The notes beneath the pieces are model-generated. The model saw only the letters and a list, made by a program, of their open reading frames with translations, was not told where the DNA came from and did no database searches. From NCBI GenBank assembly GCA_049509915.1, contig JBEKZL010000113.1, positions 1 through 24,324 of the forward strand: a stretch of 24,324 bases of DNA. The letters are read 5' to 3'. The position numbers and the translations under genes are program-made. This DNA comes from JBEKYD01 sp049509915. GTDB taxonomy: Bacteria; Acidobacteriota; Terriglobia; Bryobacterales; Bryobacteraceae. Below are positions 7,514-16,249 of this stretch, in pieces; position 1 is the stretch's first letter; each line of letters begins with the position of its first letter.

Positions 7514-7525
7514 TTCTCGGAATTT
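7514..7525 (+). repeat. Dispersed repeat copy 4
   Basis: TTCTCGGAATTT preceded by GGGGGCAAGGA and followed by CTG. Only 47 nt after copy 3, the closest pair. Confidence 0.7.
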
Positions 7526-7634
7526 CTGCTCTTGCCTAACTGGTGTTCGTTGTCGGGATGCCTCATCCGCGCTAGCCTAGTTGACGGGCGTAGCTCTGTT
7601 GCCCAAATGCAAGGGGCGGCGCTGGGGGCGAGAA

Positions 7635-7646
7635 TTCTCGGAATTT
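7635..7646 (+). repeat. Dispersed repeat copy 5
   Basis: TTCTCGGAATTT preceded by GGGGGCGAGAA and followed by CGG. Same orientation. Confidence 0.7.
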
Positions 7647-7819
7647 CGGCAAGTGCGTGCAGCCAAGCAGGACTCAGGAATCGCCGTCCTGTCCAATTTG
7701 GCCTTCGGTTTCAGGAACACCCTGCGGCCACGACGGATTGAACCCCGATCTTGGCGCGGTCCGAACGCAGTGGGTTTCTCCGGAATTCGGCCATACTTGA
7801 CACGCCGCTCAACACCGGA

Positions 7820-7840
7820 GCCCCCCACCAGATGGGGGGC
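7820..7840. repeat. 8-bp GC-rich hairpin downstream of the defence operon
   Basis: GCCCCCCA (7820-7827) pairs perfectly with TGGGGGGC (7833-7840) around a 5-nt loop CCAGA. On the minus strand it lies about 110 nt past the stop of the last operon gene. It has no T-tract, so it is at best an atypical terminator or processing barrier. Its right arm is also the G-run of repeat copy 6. Confidence 0.55.
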
Positions 7841-7845
7841 ACAGA

Positions 7846-7857
7846 TTCTCGGAATTC
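7846..7857 (+). repeat. Dispersed repeat copy 6 (variant)
   Basis: TTCTCGGAATTC, one mismatch at the last core base, preceded by GGGGGGCACAGA. Nearest copy to the defence operon end (about 95 nt). Confidence 0.65.
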
Positions 7858-7950
7858 CCAAGCGACCACTGTGCGTCCATTGCCGGGTGGAACCGCATGG
7901 ATCTGGAGTTCACACACCCGATTGCACTCGTCGCGTATTGCGGAGCAAAA

Positions 7951-10900
7951 TCAGGCGATCACCGAAACGCTCACGCCTGGCCAGTCTGCAAGTGGAAACT
8001 CGCAGGGCTCCCCGATAACATCCAGTGCCGCCAGGAGTTCTTCGAAGCTCCCCACCGTGCGCGGCCCAAACCGCGTCGCCACCACGAACTCCGCTTCCGC
8101 GTCAGGACGCTGGACCATCCACGCGATCCCCCGGCCCTCGGCGCTTCCGCCAGAGCCATCGACACAAAAGGCGCCGAACGCGTCGCCACCAGGCGAAAAC
8201 AACTGGAAATTGTCGGACGAGAACTCAAATGTTCCGGCATCGGTGGTGACCCGGGTCGGCTCGCCGCCCGGCAGCCCAATCCCATACGATCCGGGATCGA
8301 GTGGCCAGAAGTCCACCTCGGGCGGCCGCGCCCGTGCAACCTGAATCGCGCGGTCGAGGTCGCGGAGCGTCAGTGCCGGTTCGGGAAGCGGAGGCAAATC
8401 AAGCGAGCCCTCCACCGTTGCATCGATGTCGAAGCCGCCAGCGTCCGCATCCCGGACCTGTTGTTCCAAGTCCGCAAGGAACCGCTGCCGCGCGGTTTCC
8501 CGTGCATCCTTGTCGAGCAGAGCCAACTCCTCGAACCGGCGCGGCAACCGCGACAGAATCGGCTGGAGCCGCCCTACGATTCCCTGAAACAGATTGATGC
8601 GGTTGCCGACGGTGAAGAATACGTCCTGTTCCACCGTGTCCTTGTAGGCGAAGCTCAACACCCGAATCACGGGGCGCTCCTGCCCGAGGCGGTCAATGCG
8701 ACCGATGCGTTGCTCCACCTTCATGGGATTCCACGGCAGATCGTAGTTCACCAGCACGCCGGCAAACTGAAGGTTCAGCCCTTCGCCCGCGGCGTCCGTA
8801 CACACCAACAACCGCACCTGCCGATCCCGGAGCCTGCGTTTGATTTCCTCTTTCGAGCAGGGCACCCACTGGCCGCCGGCATCGCGCCAGGCTCCGCCGG
8901 CGCCTGAGTAGCAGGCCACAGGCATTCCCGGCATCTGGTCGGCCAGATAATCCCTGAGGTATTCCATCGTGTCTGTGTACTGCGTGAATACGATCATCGA
9001 ATCGAAGCCGTCCGCGAGACAAGCTTCCAGCTCGATCTTGAGCCGACGCGCTTTACTGTCGGTGCCCAACTGCGCGATTCGCCGCAGCAGGTCGTTGATC
9101 CGTTCCCGCTCGCCAGCCGCCTCGGGCGCCTCCGCGACAATGGACGCGACCTCTTCTCCCGACATCACTTCGTCCGACGTTTCGTCCTGCGAAGCGTCTT
9201 CCTCCGTGATTCCTCCCGCCCGCATCAGCCGTCCATTCAGAGTCCGTTTCAGCGCTTCGAAGCTCGACGCCAGTCGGCGCCGGTACACGGTCATCACGAA
9301 ACCCACCGCCGAACGTTTCTCGGGTGATGCCGTCCGGTAGGTATCGCCGATGAAATCCTCGACCGCACTGTACAGCGCACTTTCAGCCGGCGTCATCTCC
9401 ACCACGACTTCACGCGGATCGCGCTTGGGGACGGGAAGCTTGTAGCGCCGCAACAGTTCGCGCGTGTTCCTGACCATCCGGTGACGGAGCGGGCTCGCCG
9501 CCTGCAACAACCGCGTGGCGGCGCGACGGGAGTCGGCATCCAGTGTCTTGCGAGGGATCGAAGTCATGTCCCGGAGCGCGCGGAGCACCTTCTTGCGTTT
9601 CAGGGCGGAAACGCCAGGCAGGATCTGTGCCGCATCGGCATCCGCCATTTCCCTAAACATCGCCTCAGTCGAACGGAACAACGAAGCAAGGTATTCCAGA
9701 TCCTCGGGCGAAGGATTGCCTGACGCCCGCTGGAAATAACGCAGAAAGATGCCGTCGTCCCGGTGCCACTCATCTGGCAGCCCGAGCAGATCCATCAGAT
9801 CCCACAGTTCCACAGGGTGCACCTGCATCGGGGTTGCCGTCAGCAGCAGCAAGGAACGGCACTTCGCCTGCAGCTTTCGCATCAGCCCAAGTAGCGCGTT
9901 CGGCCCCTTCTCCTGAGTGCTGCCGGCGCCACGCCGCCGCGCGTGGTGCGCTTCGTCCAGAATCAGCAGATCCCAATCAGAGGCATCGAGCAACTCACGC
10001 TGCCGGTCGGCCCGCCGCATCAGGAAGCTGGACACGAGCACGACCGGCTCAGCCTGCCACTCATCGCGTCCAACGGGCTTCTCCACGACGTTCCGCGCGC
10101 CATGCACCGCCCTCCACACTAGCGCCGACCCGTCGTAGATCGGGACGTTCAAATTGAACTTCTCGTACAGTTCGTTCTGCCACTGAATCTGGACGCTCTT
10201 GGGCGTCAGGATGAGCACCCGCTTCGCCAAGCCACTCAGGATCGCCTGCCGGAGGATCAGGCCAGCCGAAATCGTTTTACCGAGCCCCACTTCGTCGGCA
10301 ATCAACACGCGGCTGGGCCACTCGCTGAGGTACCGCGTGTAGGTCCGTACCTGGTGCTGCCAGGGCGTCACAGCGCTGGTCATCTCGCCCACGCGCAGAC
10401 CGTGCGCAAGGCGCGGCGCCTCATGAATAAATGTCCAGACGATGCGCCGGAATTCGTCCGCCAGCAGCTTGCGAGTCTCCGGTTCTTGGGTAGCCCGACG
10501 AGCAGGCGGCGCAACGAACCGGTCGTCGTTGGGGAGAAACTCCAGCAGCTTCCTCTTCGCGGCCTCCGGGAAATCGAACACCTTCACCGACCGTGTTCGC
10601 CCTTCCCAGAGCTTGGCGAACGCATCCACCTCGTCATCCAGATGAGCGGTCTCACGGCCGCCGAACCAACCGCAGTGAACATGGAAGCTTTCCCGGTTGT
10701 TGACCCAGCCACCCGCCGTCTCGTTGATGGACCCGGAAAAGCTCAGCCGGTTACCTTCGCCATCGGTCAGGATTCCGACCTTCTCGTGATACAGCCCAGG
10801 CGCATGCGCCGGCCGTCCATCGGGATCTACCGGTACGGCCACCTTTACATCCAAATGCCCCTGCGCCACCATCCAGGCAAGCATTCCCAGACCGCGACCG

Positions 10901-11217
10901 GCCCTCTCATCGGGCGGCGTCAAATCAGCCGCGAGAAGATGCGATTCCAGCCGCGCCCGCCAGTCATATCCCTCGCCGATGGCATCCTGCTCAGGCTGCT
11001 GGAGCGTGCAGCCGACAATCAGCCGCATCCGGCCATCATTGGTAATGAGTGCGTCGATCCCGCGGGAGGCCAGCGCCAGCGCATCCGCCGAGAAGTAACC
11101 GGTCATACGGTCGTATTGAACGGCGCAGGAAAGCGCTGGATTGTAAAATAACTCCACCAGATCGCCATCTTCATGGCGATAGCTGGTGCGCCACTCGCAG
11201 TCCGTGAGCAGTGTCAT
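7951..11217 (-). CDS. PLD-like nuclease / SNF2-family helicase fusion
   Basis: This 1088-aa protein begins with a phospholipase D-like domain (about 20-210). Its active-site motif is H144-E-K146 followed by VGILTD and then FSGSINETAGGW-N-NRE, i.e. one HKD-type half-site as in PLD-family nucleases. The SNF2 ATPase follows: WQHQV (286-290), Walker A DEVGLGKT (308-315), LTPK, DEAHH (421-425), LLTATPMQ (458-465), then the second RecA lobe with IVFTQYTDT (742-750), CTDAAGEGLNLQ (806-817) and QRIGRIDRLGQ (836-846). The tail (about 930-1088) is unassigned. Such fusions could translocate on dsDNA and cut it. It resembles SNF2 helicases of DISARM-type systems, but a one-to-one match to DrmD cannot be made by eye. 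Last gene of the operon; its ATG overlaps the darG stop (ATGA). Confidence 0.88.
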   Translation of the reverse strand: MTLLTDCEWRTSYRHEDGDLVELFYNPALSCAVQYDRMTGYFSADALALASRGIDALITNDGRMRLIVGCTLQQPEQDAIGEGYDWRARLESHLLAADLTPPDERAGRGLGMLAWMVAQGHLDVKVAVPVDPDGRPAHAPGLYHEKVGILTDGEGNRLSFSGSINETAGGWVNNRESFHVHCGWFGGRETAHLDDEVDAFAKLWEGRTRSVKVFDFPEAAKRKLLEFLPNDDRFVAPPARRATQEPETRKLLADEFRRIVWTFIHEAPRLAHGLRVGEMTSAVTPWQHQVRTYTRYLSEWPSRVLIADEVGLGKTISAGLILRQAILSGLAKRVLILTPKSVQIQWQNELYEKFNLNVPIYDGSALVWRAVHGARNVVEKPVGRDEWQAEPVVLVSSFLMRRADRQRELLDASDWDLLILDEAHHARRRGAGSTQEKGPNALLGLMRKLQAKCRSLLLLTATPMQVHPVELWDLMDLLGLPDEWHRDDGIFLRYFQRASGNPSPEDLEYLASLFRSTEAMFREMADADAAQILPGVSALKRKKVLRALRDMTSIPRKTLDADSRRAATRLLQAASPLRHRMVRNTRELLRRYKLPVPKRDPREVVVEMTPAESALYSAVEDFIGDTYRTASPEKRSAVGFVMTVYRRRLASSFEALKRTLNGRLMRAGGITEEDASQDETSDEVMSGEEVASIVAEAPEAAGERERINDLLRRIAQLGTDSKARRLKIELEACLADGFDSMIVFTQYTDTMEYLRDYLADQMPGMPVACYSGAGGAWRDAGGQWVPCSKEEIKRRLRDRQVRLLVCTDAAGEGLNLQFAGVLVNYDLPWNPMKVEQRIGRIDRLGQERPVIRVLSFAYKDTVEQDVFFTVGNRINLFQGIVGRLQPILSRLPRRFEELALLDKDARETARQRFLADLEQQVRDADAGGFDIDATVEGSLDLPPLPEPALTLRDLDRAIQVARARPPEVDFWPLDPGSYGIGLPGGEPTRVTTDAGTFEFSSDNFQLFSPGGDAFGAFCVDGSGGSAEGRGIAWMVQRPDAEAEFVVATRFGPRTVGSFEELLAALDVIGEPCEFPLADWPGVSVSVIA

Positions 11218-12281
11218 GATGCAGCGGCGAGCCGATTCAGCGCGAGTCCTATCAAGCGGTCGTTGAACAATTTCAACTTCCGCTCGGCCGCCTCAGCACC
11301 TGCCGGCCACCGGGCCAAACCGGCCCGGATTGCCGAAACGCTGGCCTCGCAATGTTCCCGGTCGATGAGCCAATCCACCGTCGCCAGCAGTTCCATCCCC
11401 ATCGGCGACTCAAAGCCGTCGATCAACGCCGCCGTCCGGTCCAACACCGGCAGTAGCGGGCGCTGGTCCTCCTGCTTCAGATACAGTTCGAGAAACGCTC
11501 GTCGCTCCTCGTCGAACCAAATCGTGTCCGACGGCTCCGCGTCGCTCAACCGCTTGTCGCAGTGCAGGTAACTGCCGTCCAGGCCGTTCAGAAGATGCCG
11601 CAGACGGTCAGAGTACGGGCCGTACTTGTCCGCGCTGAACTGAAGATTCAAAGGATTCGGCAGCGATAACTTGTTGAGCGTTCTCTCCAGGAACCAGCCC
11701 AGCTTCTGGACTTCCAGGTAGGTGCAGCCGTTGCCAACTACCCAATACCTCCACACCATTTCGGCGACCATCGCGCGAGCCGGCGTGAGCTTCTGCACTC
11801 CCGTCGGTTTTGCTACATTCTGGTACTTCTGCGTCGGCTCGAAAACAAGCACTTCCACATCGTTCAGGGAAGCCAGCACACGCTCGATTTCAGACCGCAC
11901 TTCCGCCCAATCCAGTCCCCCGTTTCCGCAGCCAAGCGGTGGCAGCGCGATGCTCCGGATTCCCTTTTCGGCTACGACTCGCCGTAAATCCGCCAGCCCT
12001 TCCGTGATCCACTCCAACTTGGACGGATGACGCCAGTGCTTCTTGCTCGGGAAGTTGATGATCCACCTGGGGCCGTCGAGCCGCGAGCTCTCGGTGACGA
12101 ACATGTGGCCGATGCGGACATCTCCCCGTTTGCACGCCTCTTCGTAAGCGCGGAAGTTCTCCGGGAACGCCTCCTTGAACATCAGCGCGATTCCCTTGCC
12201 CATCACTCCCATCGTGTTCACAGTGTTCACCAGCGCTTCCACCGGTGCATCCAGAAGATTTCCTTTGTGAAATGTAATCAT
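11214..12281 (-). CDS. darG: DarG-type macrodomain antitoxin
   Basis: Taking the ATG at 12281, which overlaps the darT stop as TGATG, the protein is 355 aa. A GTG at 12293 is possible but leaves a non-family extension. Residues 1-150 are a macrodomain: MITFHKGNLLDAPVEALVNT then VNTMGVMGKGIALMFK (ADP-ribose loop), and PPLGCGNGGLDW later. This domain removes the ADP-ribose that DarT puts on thymidine in single-stranded DNA. The C-terminal part (about 160-355, starting KLTPARAMVAEMVWRYWVV) matches the second DarG domain, which binds and masks DarT directly. Both parts look complete, so it should protect the host. It is placed directly after its toxin, the usual darTG order. Confidence 0.92.
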   Translation of the reverse strand: MITFHKGNLLDAPVEALVNTVNTMGVMGKGIALMFKEAFPENFRAYEEACKRGDVRIGHMFVTESSRLDGPRWIINFPSKKHWRHPSKLEWITEGLADLRRVVAEKGIRSIALPPLGCGNGGLDWAEVRSEIERVLASLNDVEVLVFEPTQKYQNVAKPTGVQKLTPARAMVAEMVWRYWVVGNGCTYLEVQKLGWFLERTLNKLSLPNPLNLQFSADKYGPYSDRLRHLLNGLDGSYLHCDKRLSDAEPSDTIWFDEERRAFLELYLKQEDQRPLLPVLDRTAALIDGFESPMGMELLATVDWLIDREHCEASVSAIRAGLARWPAGAEAAERKLKLFNDRLIGLALNRLAAAS

Positions 12282-12934
12282 CAGAAGTACCACTCAGATC
12301 TTTTGAAAATGTTCACCGACAGGCCGAGACCATCGGCCCGCTCCTTGAAACCGTCCCGCACACCTTCCGTGTAGCAGCAAATACCCAGGATACCTTCGAC
12401 CGGGAGGTGTTTCCAGACCAGACCCTCCGCCTGGTAACGGTCCGTCTTTCCCAGATCGTTGTTGTCGCGCTTGAAGTCACGGTTCTGCAGGATCGGCCAA
12501 TCGATTCGGTCGAGGTCGTCGAGGCTGGTGAAAGGCTCGGCCATCCTGAGATAGGCATGCTGGTCGGTAAAGACAAACTCGATACCCATCTTCGCCACGT
12601 GTCTCAGGGACGAGACCAGAATGACAATCTCTTCATTTGGAACCTTGGGAACCCCGTTGTATCCCGTCCTGATATTCAACAACATCATGGAGAATGGCGT
12701 GAAATAAAAAGGGATGTAGTCGGCCAGGGTTCCGCATGGCCCGGCCGAAACCGGGTGGTACGTCCGTTTTTGGATGAGATCGCGGTTTCCGATGGGTCGG
12801 AAGTTGGGGTCTGACCGCTCGCCGTTCTTGGCATGCAGTCCGTTCTCCAGAATCCAGTGCACGTTGTCACGGTGCGTGATTCGAAAGATGAGCGCCTTTT
12901 CGGGATTGAGGAGGTTGGAGTAGTCCCCCGGCAT
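12281..12934 (-). CDS. darT: DarT-type ssDNA ADP-ribosyltransferase toxin (DUF4433)
   Basis: This 217-aa protein uses NAD+ to ADP-ribosylate thymidine bases in single-stranded DNA, stalling replication; phage DNA is a known target of the family. Visible family features are the NAD-binding start FRITHRDNVHWILENGL (17-33), a basic GNRDLIQKR stretch with R51 at the position of the family's catalytic-loop Arg, the very typical DYIPFYFTPFSMMLLNI block (72-88), and the Glu segment YQAEGLVWKHLP, where E170 would be the catalytic glutamate. Length is normal (about 200-220 aa). No stop, shift or missing motif is seen, so it should be active. Its ATG lies 1 nt after the methyltransferase stop, meaning the toxin is translated from the same mRNA as the DNA-modification enzyme. 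Confidence 0.92.
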   Translation of the reverse strand: MPGDYSNLLNPEKALIFRITHRDNVHWILENGLHAKNGERSDPNFRPIGNRDLIQKRTYHPVSAGPCGTLADYIPFYFTPFSMMLLNIRTGYNGVPKVPNEEIVILVSSLRHVAKMGIEFVFTDQHAYLRMAEPFTSLDDLDRIDWPILQNRDFKRDNNDLGKTDRYQAEGLVWKHLPVEGILGICCYTEGVRDGFKERADGLGLSVNIFKRSEWYF

Positions 12935-12935
12935 T

Positions 12936-15821
12936 TCACTCGTCCTCCTCGTCTTCCCGTTCGCCCTGTCCCAGCGGCAGCAGTATCTGTTCCGGAATCT
13001 TCGGTGCAGGCACTGTTTCGGAGAAGGCCAGTTTTCGAAGTCGCTCGAGCGCTTCGAAATCGTTCGCTGCCCCCGCCAAGTTGACGTCTGGTTTCTTCCT
13101 TCCCGCCGACGCGATACCCGGCGGCAACACGTTTAATAGGGCTTCGAGCGCGGTTAGCAGGGTCGGATCGCCGATCAGGTGTGCGCTTTCGATTAGGCTT
13201 TGTGCGGCGCCGGTGTTCTGTTCCCGCGCTGTCTTTGCGGCCCAATGTAGAGTGTCGAGCATGCACTCAGCACTGACGTGCCCGAGGCTTCCGTTCCGGT
13301 GCCGCGTGACGCTATCCCACAGGATTACGTCATCGCTCTTCATCTCGCAGACTTTCTTCTTCACGTCCTGATCGAAATCGAGGCCGACAACGCGAGCTAG
13401 CTTGAGAGCTTCGTCGGCAGGGAATCTTGGCGCGCGGAACGCGTCCCAGGCCAGCACGTACCACTCGGTCAGAGCATCCAGATGGTGCTGACGTTTCACG
13501 GTGGCCAGTTGCTCCATGCGCCACTGCTTCACTTCGCGGCGGGCCGCTTCGAGCGCATCTTCCGGCCGGACTGAGTATGGATCGAACTCCTCGAAGAGAT
13601 CGCGCTGCTTTGTCTTCGGCTGCGGACGTGCGGTGCCGCGCGTGAGCGGCCATGCTTCGGTGAAGACTTGCAGTGCCGGGCCGAAACAAGCTAGGTACAG
13701 ATCGATTCCACCGATACCGGCTACCTGAAACTCCTTCACCTTCGCGCGGACGGCCTGGCGGACGGTCGGCTCCACTTCCTCCCAGTAACGGGGTTCGCTC
13801 GTGGCGGTGTCGGCTTCACGCACTCGGCAGACCAGGAAGATCGTAGAACGTGCAGAGGATTTCTCTCGGATATGCAGACTGCCTTCCGCCTCGGTATTAA
13901 TCGGCCAGGATGCAGTGATCGTAAATCCGGCATCGATTAGACCGCCAGCGAGAGCGTCCCACGCTCCAGTGGCCTTGTGGGTGAACATGACGGTCATGAT
14001 GCCATCGGGCTTTAGAACCCGACGCTGTTCTCGGAAGATCGACGCCATTCGACGCTGGTAGTCACGACCGGCTAGGTTCTTCGCGCCACCCTTCTCGCCA
14101 ACGAACCTTGCTGGATTGGCAACCGCTTCACGGTCCTTATCCGTCAAGTGACCAGTGAATAATTCCGGATTGAGCAGTCCAGCAGTGCGCTTGAGCCATA
14201 CATAAAAGAAGTCCGATAGTTCCGCATACATTACGTTGTCGTAGTATGGCGGGTCCATAACAACGCAATCGACAGAGGCGTCGCCAAGGGGAAGTGCATC
14301 GGCCGAACCGCAAGTGATTCGGACCGGTGGTTTGGGATGAGGAGCAGTGAATTCGAGCTTGCCGTCAGGGGATTGGCCGAGGAGGTTGATCAACTCGCCG
14401 AGGGCCTTCCCTGTCTGCCCGATTGCCCAGTCATACCCTAAGCCGGTTATCACTGGAGCAATTTCAGCGTAGGTCCACTTGAAAGAGAAATCGTGCCGGT
14501 CAAATACGCCCGCGACCACTTCGCGGCTTGCATGCCACCGCACCTGGATCGCGTTGTAGTTGACCATCTTGTCCAGCGAGATGGCCAGATAAGCCATCGC
14601 AGCCTTATCGAGTTCGGTCCGGACACATTCTTCCACGATTTCGTGGAACACCTGTACACCTACGCAGTGGCCATACAGTTGTCGCGGCGAGAACATCTGG
14701 GCCCAGGTGCCCAAGCCGTACTTGTCCAGCGGCCATCGGATCATCGTCTCGTAGCCGAACGGTATCTCCTCATCCGGCACGATGTTGCGAGCTTTCCAGA
14801 GTGGTAGCGTCTCTTCCAACTTCTGGCGGATCAGAACGTCAATATCGTCCTCAGGACAGGGCGCACGGAAGCCATGTACTTTCTCGGTCCTGGGCTTCCC
14901 CTTCTTCGTATAGCCCTTGATGTGGTTCTCTTTGTAGACGACACAGTAAAGCTGGTGCCCCATGCGCCCTGCCTGAGCCTGTGCTTTTATCTCGTCACCG
15001 TCGATGATGCGACGGCATTCTGGGAATGGACAAGTACCGTCGCCGCCTTTCACAGTGCCGGCGGAATGATCGGCTTCGCGCTCAACAATTTCAAAGCGCA
15101 TTCGCCCGTCGTTGGGGATGAGCCGCACGCCGTGCCCGGAGCCAGACAGTTTCCAGTTGGGAGACAGCGGAACTAAGCCGCCGCAATAGGGACATGTGAC
15201 TGTGCGAGCCCAAAGGTAACCGTCAACCGTCAATACATTCTTCGGCTCTGCAGGGAAGATGCCTTCGAAATGCGGTCGTGCGCGACGAATGAACTCAGCT
15301 GAAAATTCCTCGTATCGGGCAAGCAGTTCTGACCCAAACCTGAGTGGCAATTCCACAGTGGCCTTAAGCAGTAGTGCTGCGACTGGATTTAGGTCGTTCG
15401 CGATAGCTTCGCACCCGAGGCGAACGGTTTCAAGCGGAACACTTCCCCTGCCTGAGGTTGGATCGAGAACACTGCCGAGAAACCGTGGCTCGGGCGTAAA
15501 GTGCCAAGCTCGCGGGTAGCCATAAGTCTCCGCGAGTCGCGTTCCCTGCGCTGTTGAGACCCGCATTTTCTCTGCTACCTGTACTGGATCGCCGTGGATT
15601 CCGAGCGTGTGAAGAAAGTCCTCACGGTCTGCTGTAACCTCCAATAGGCTGCCCAGAACAGCTGCCCGGCACGCAACCAAAGGGCGCCGCGCAAACCAAA
15701 CGTGCAGATAAGTTGTCGGTGGCAGAACATTGCCTGCCATCGCAATCTTCCTCTCGCGCGTAGCCTCAGCGCTCAACGCAGCGATGGGCAACCAGTCTTC
15801 AATCAGTCTCCGTTTGCTCAT
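12936..15821 (-). CDS. DUF1156-type DNA methyltransferase
   Basis: This 961-aa protein opens with the DUF1156 region (about 8-75: IEDWLPIAALSAEATRER..., then PTTYLHVWFARRPLVACRA). The SAM-binding motif I is VLDPTSGRGSVPLETVRLGC (118-137), with an acidic NDLNP further on. Two Cys pairs, C210-P-Y-C213 and C264/C269, form a probable zinc ribbon inserted in the catalytic domain. The catalytic motif IV is DPPYYDN (523-529), as in N6-adenine/N4-cytosine methylases. A long helical C-terminal part (about 700-961) may recognise DNA or partners. Family knowledge: DUF1156 methylases occur in anti-phage islands and likely mark self DNA. Modification type and site cannot be read from sequence. Starts by ATGA overlap with the upstream 143-aa gene. 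Confidence 0.9.
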   Translation of the reverse strand: MSKRRLIEDWLPIAALSAEATRERKIAMAGNVLPPTTYLHVWFARRPLVACRAAVLGSLLEVTADREDFLHTLGIHGDPVQVAEKMRVSTAQGTRLAETYGYPRAWHFTPEPRFLGSVLDPTSGRGSVPLETVRLGCEAIANDLNPVAALLLKATVELPLRFGSELLARYEEFSAEFIRRARPHFEGIFPAEPKNVLTVDGYLWARTVTCPYCGGLVPLSPNWKLSGSGHGVRLIPNDGRMRFEIVEREADHSAGTVKGGDGTCPFPECRRIIDGDEIKAQAQAGRMGHQLYCVVYKENHIKGYTKKGKPRTEKVHGFRAPCPEDDIDVLIRQKLEETLPLWKARNIVPDEEIPFGYETMIRWPLDKYGLGTWAQMFSPRQLYGHCVGVQVFHEIVEECVRTELDKAAMAYLAISLDKMVNYNAIQVRWHASREVVAGVFDRHDFSFKWTYAEIAPVITGLGYDWAIGQTGKALGELINLLGQSPDGKLEFTAPHPKPPVRITCGSADALPLGDASVDCVVMDPPYYDNVMYAELSDFFYVWLKRTAGLLNPELFTGHLTDKDREAVANPARFVGEKGGAKNLAGRDYQRRMASIFREQRRVLKPDGIMTVMFTHKATGAWDALAGGLIDAGFTITASWPINTEAEGSLHIREKSSARSTIFLVCRVREADTATSEPRYWEEVEPTVRQAVRAKVKEFQVAGIGGIDLYLACFGPALQVFTEAWPLTRGTARPQPKTKQRDLFEEFDPYSVRPEDALEAARREVKQWRMEQLATVKRQHHLDALTEWYVLAWDAFRAPRFPADEALKLARVVGLDFDQDVKKKVCEMKSDDVILWDSVTRHRNGSLGHVSAECMLDTLHWAAKTAREQNTGAAQSLIESAHLIGDPTLLTALEALLNVLPPGIASAGRKKPDVNLAGAANDFEALERLRKLAFSETVPAPKIPEQILLPLGQGEREDEEDE

Positions 15822-16249
15822 GGCGTTGTCAGCAATATTCTCAAAGACGCGAGCACCCGACGCGGGTACTCGCGGTGCATCACCATGCCGAGCCAGTAAC
15901 CCGCTTCCTCGCGCGACATTTTCTCCACTCCCTCGGCGACTTGGCGGATGCGGTCCAGGTTCTTCATGGGCGCCAGCGCGCGGAATAGCAGTCCCAACGT
16001 AAGCGCGACCTCTTCATCGAGCGGCCACCGCTTCGACTTACCCGGCTTGAGCGAGCCGAGCACGATCTTCTCCCGCGCCAGCCGCTTCAACAACCGATTC
16101 TCCGCGATGCGCAGGCCCGGCCCCTGAATGGTGGCGACGTGCTCCGGCGCCTTCAGCCGCGGGGTGGCGGGTGAGGTCGCCTGCCAGATCTCCAGACGCC
16201 ACACACTCGTCGATTCGACGATCATGCGCAGGTCGTATTGGGGCTTCAT
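15818..16249 (-). CDS. Small operon protein of unknown function, 143 aa
   Basis: This protein sits between the DUF499 ATPase and the methyltransferase. Its ATG directly abuts the ATPase TAA, and its stop overlaps the next ATG. It is basic (many Arg/Lys) with an N-terminal beta-strand section (MKPQYDLRMIVESTSVWRLE), a central IAENRLLKRLAREKIVLGSL stretch, a WPLDEEVALTLGLLFRALAP helix and a C-terminal REEAGYWLGMVMHREYPRRV helix. No catalytic motif, membrane segment or metal ligands are visible. I suspect it belongs to a small family seen repeatedly between DUF499 and DUF1156 genes (possibly DUF7680), but that is from memory. An adaptor or specificity subunit would fit its position. Confidence 0.85.
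   Translation of the reverse strand: MKPQYDLRMIVESTSVWRLEIWQATSPATPRLKAPEHVATIQGPGLRIAENRLLKRLAREKIVLGSLKPGKSKRWPLDEEVALTLGLLFRALAPMKNLDRIRQVAEGVEKMSREEAGYWLGMVMHREYPRRVLASLRILLTTP

Larger units (their letters stand above)
6606..7950. other. 1.3-kb gene-poor stretch with dispersed repeats
   Basis: I find no convincing gene here. Short frames exist on both strands (for example minus 7091-7378 and 7219-7566), but they are interrupted, overlap one another and carry no recognisable motif. The stretch contains six copies of the TTCTCGGAATTT repeat, all in the same orientation, at irregular spacing of 47-407 nt. It also has CTGTAGCA twice, 12 nt apart, at 6721-6741, and a strong GC hairpin at 7820-7840. 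It resembles the decayed tail of an integrated element between the tRNA and the defence operon. Confidence 0.6.

Noticed and set aside
7091..7566. Minus-strand frames of 95 and 115 codons
   Set aside because: They overlap each other in different frames, contain repeat copies 3 and 4 or border them, and show no motif or good start.
7820..7840. Rho-independent terminator of the defence operon
   Set aside because: The stem is strong but no T-tract follows on the minus strand; listed only as a hairpin.
6840..7857. CRISPR array
   Set aside because: Repeats are short (12-nt core), spaced 47-407 nt apart without uniform spacers, and no cas gene is present.
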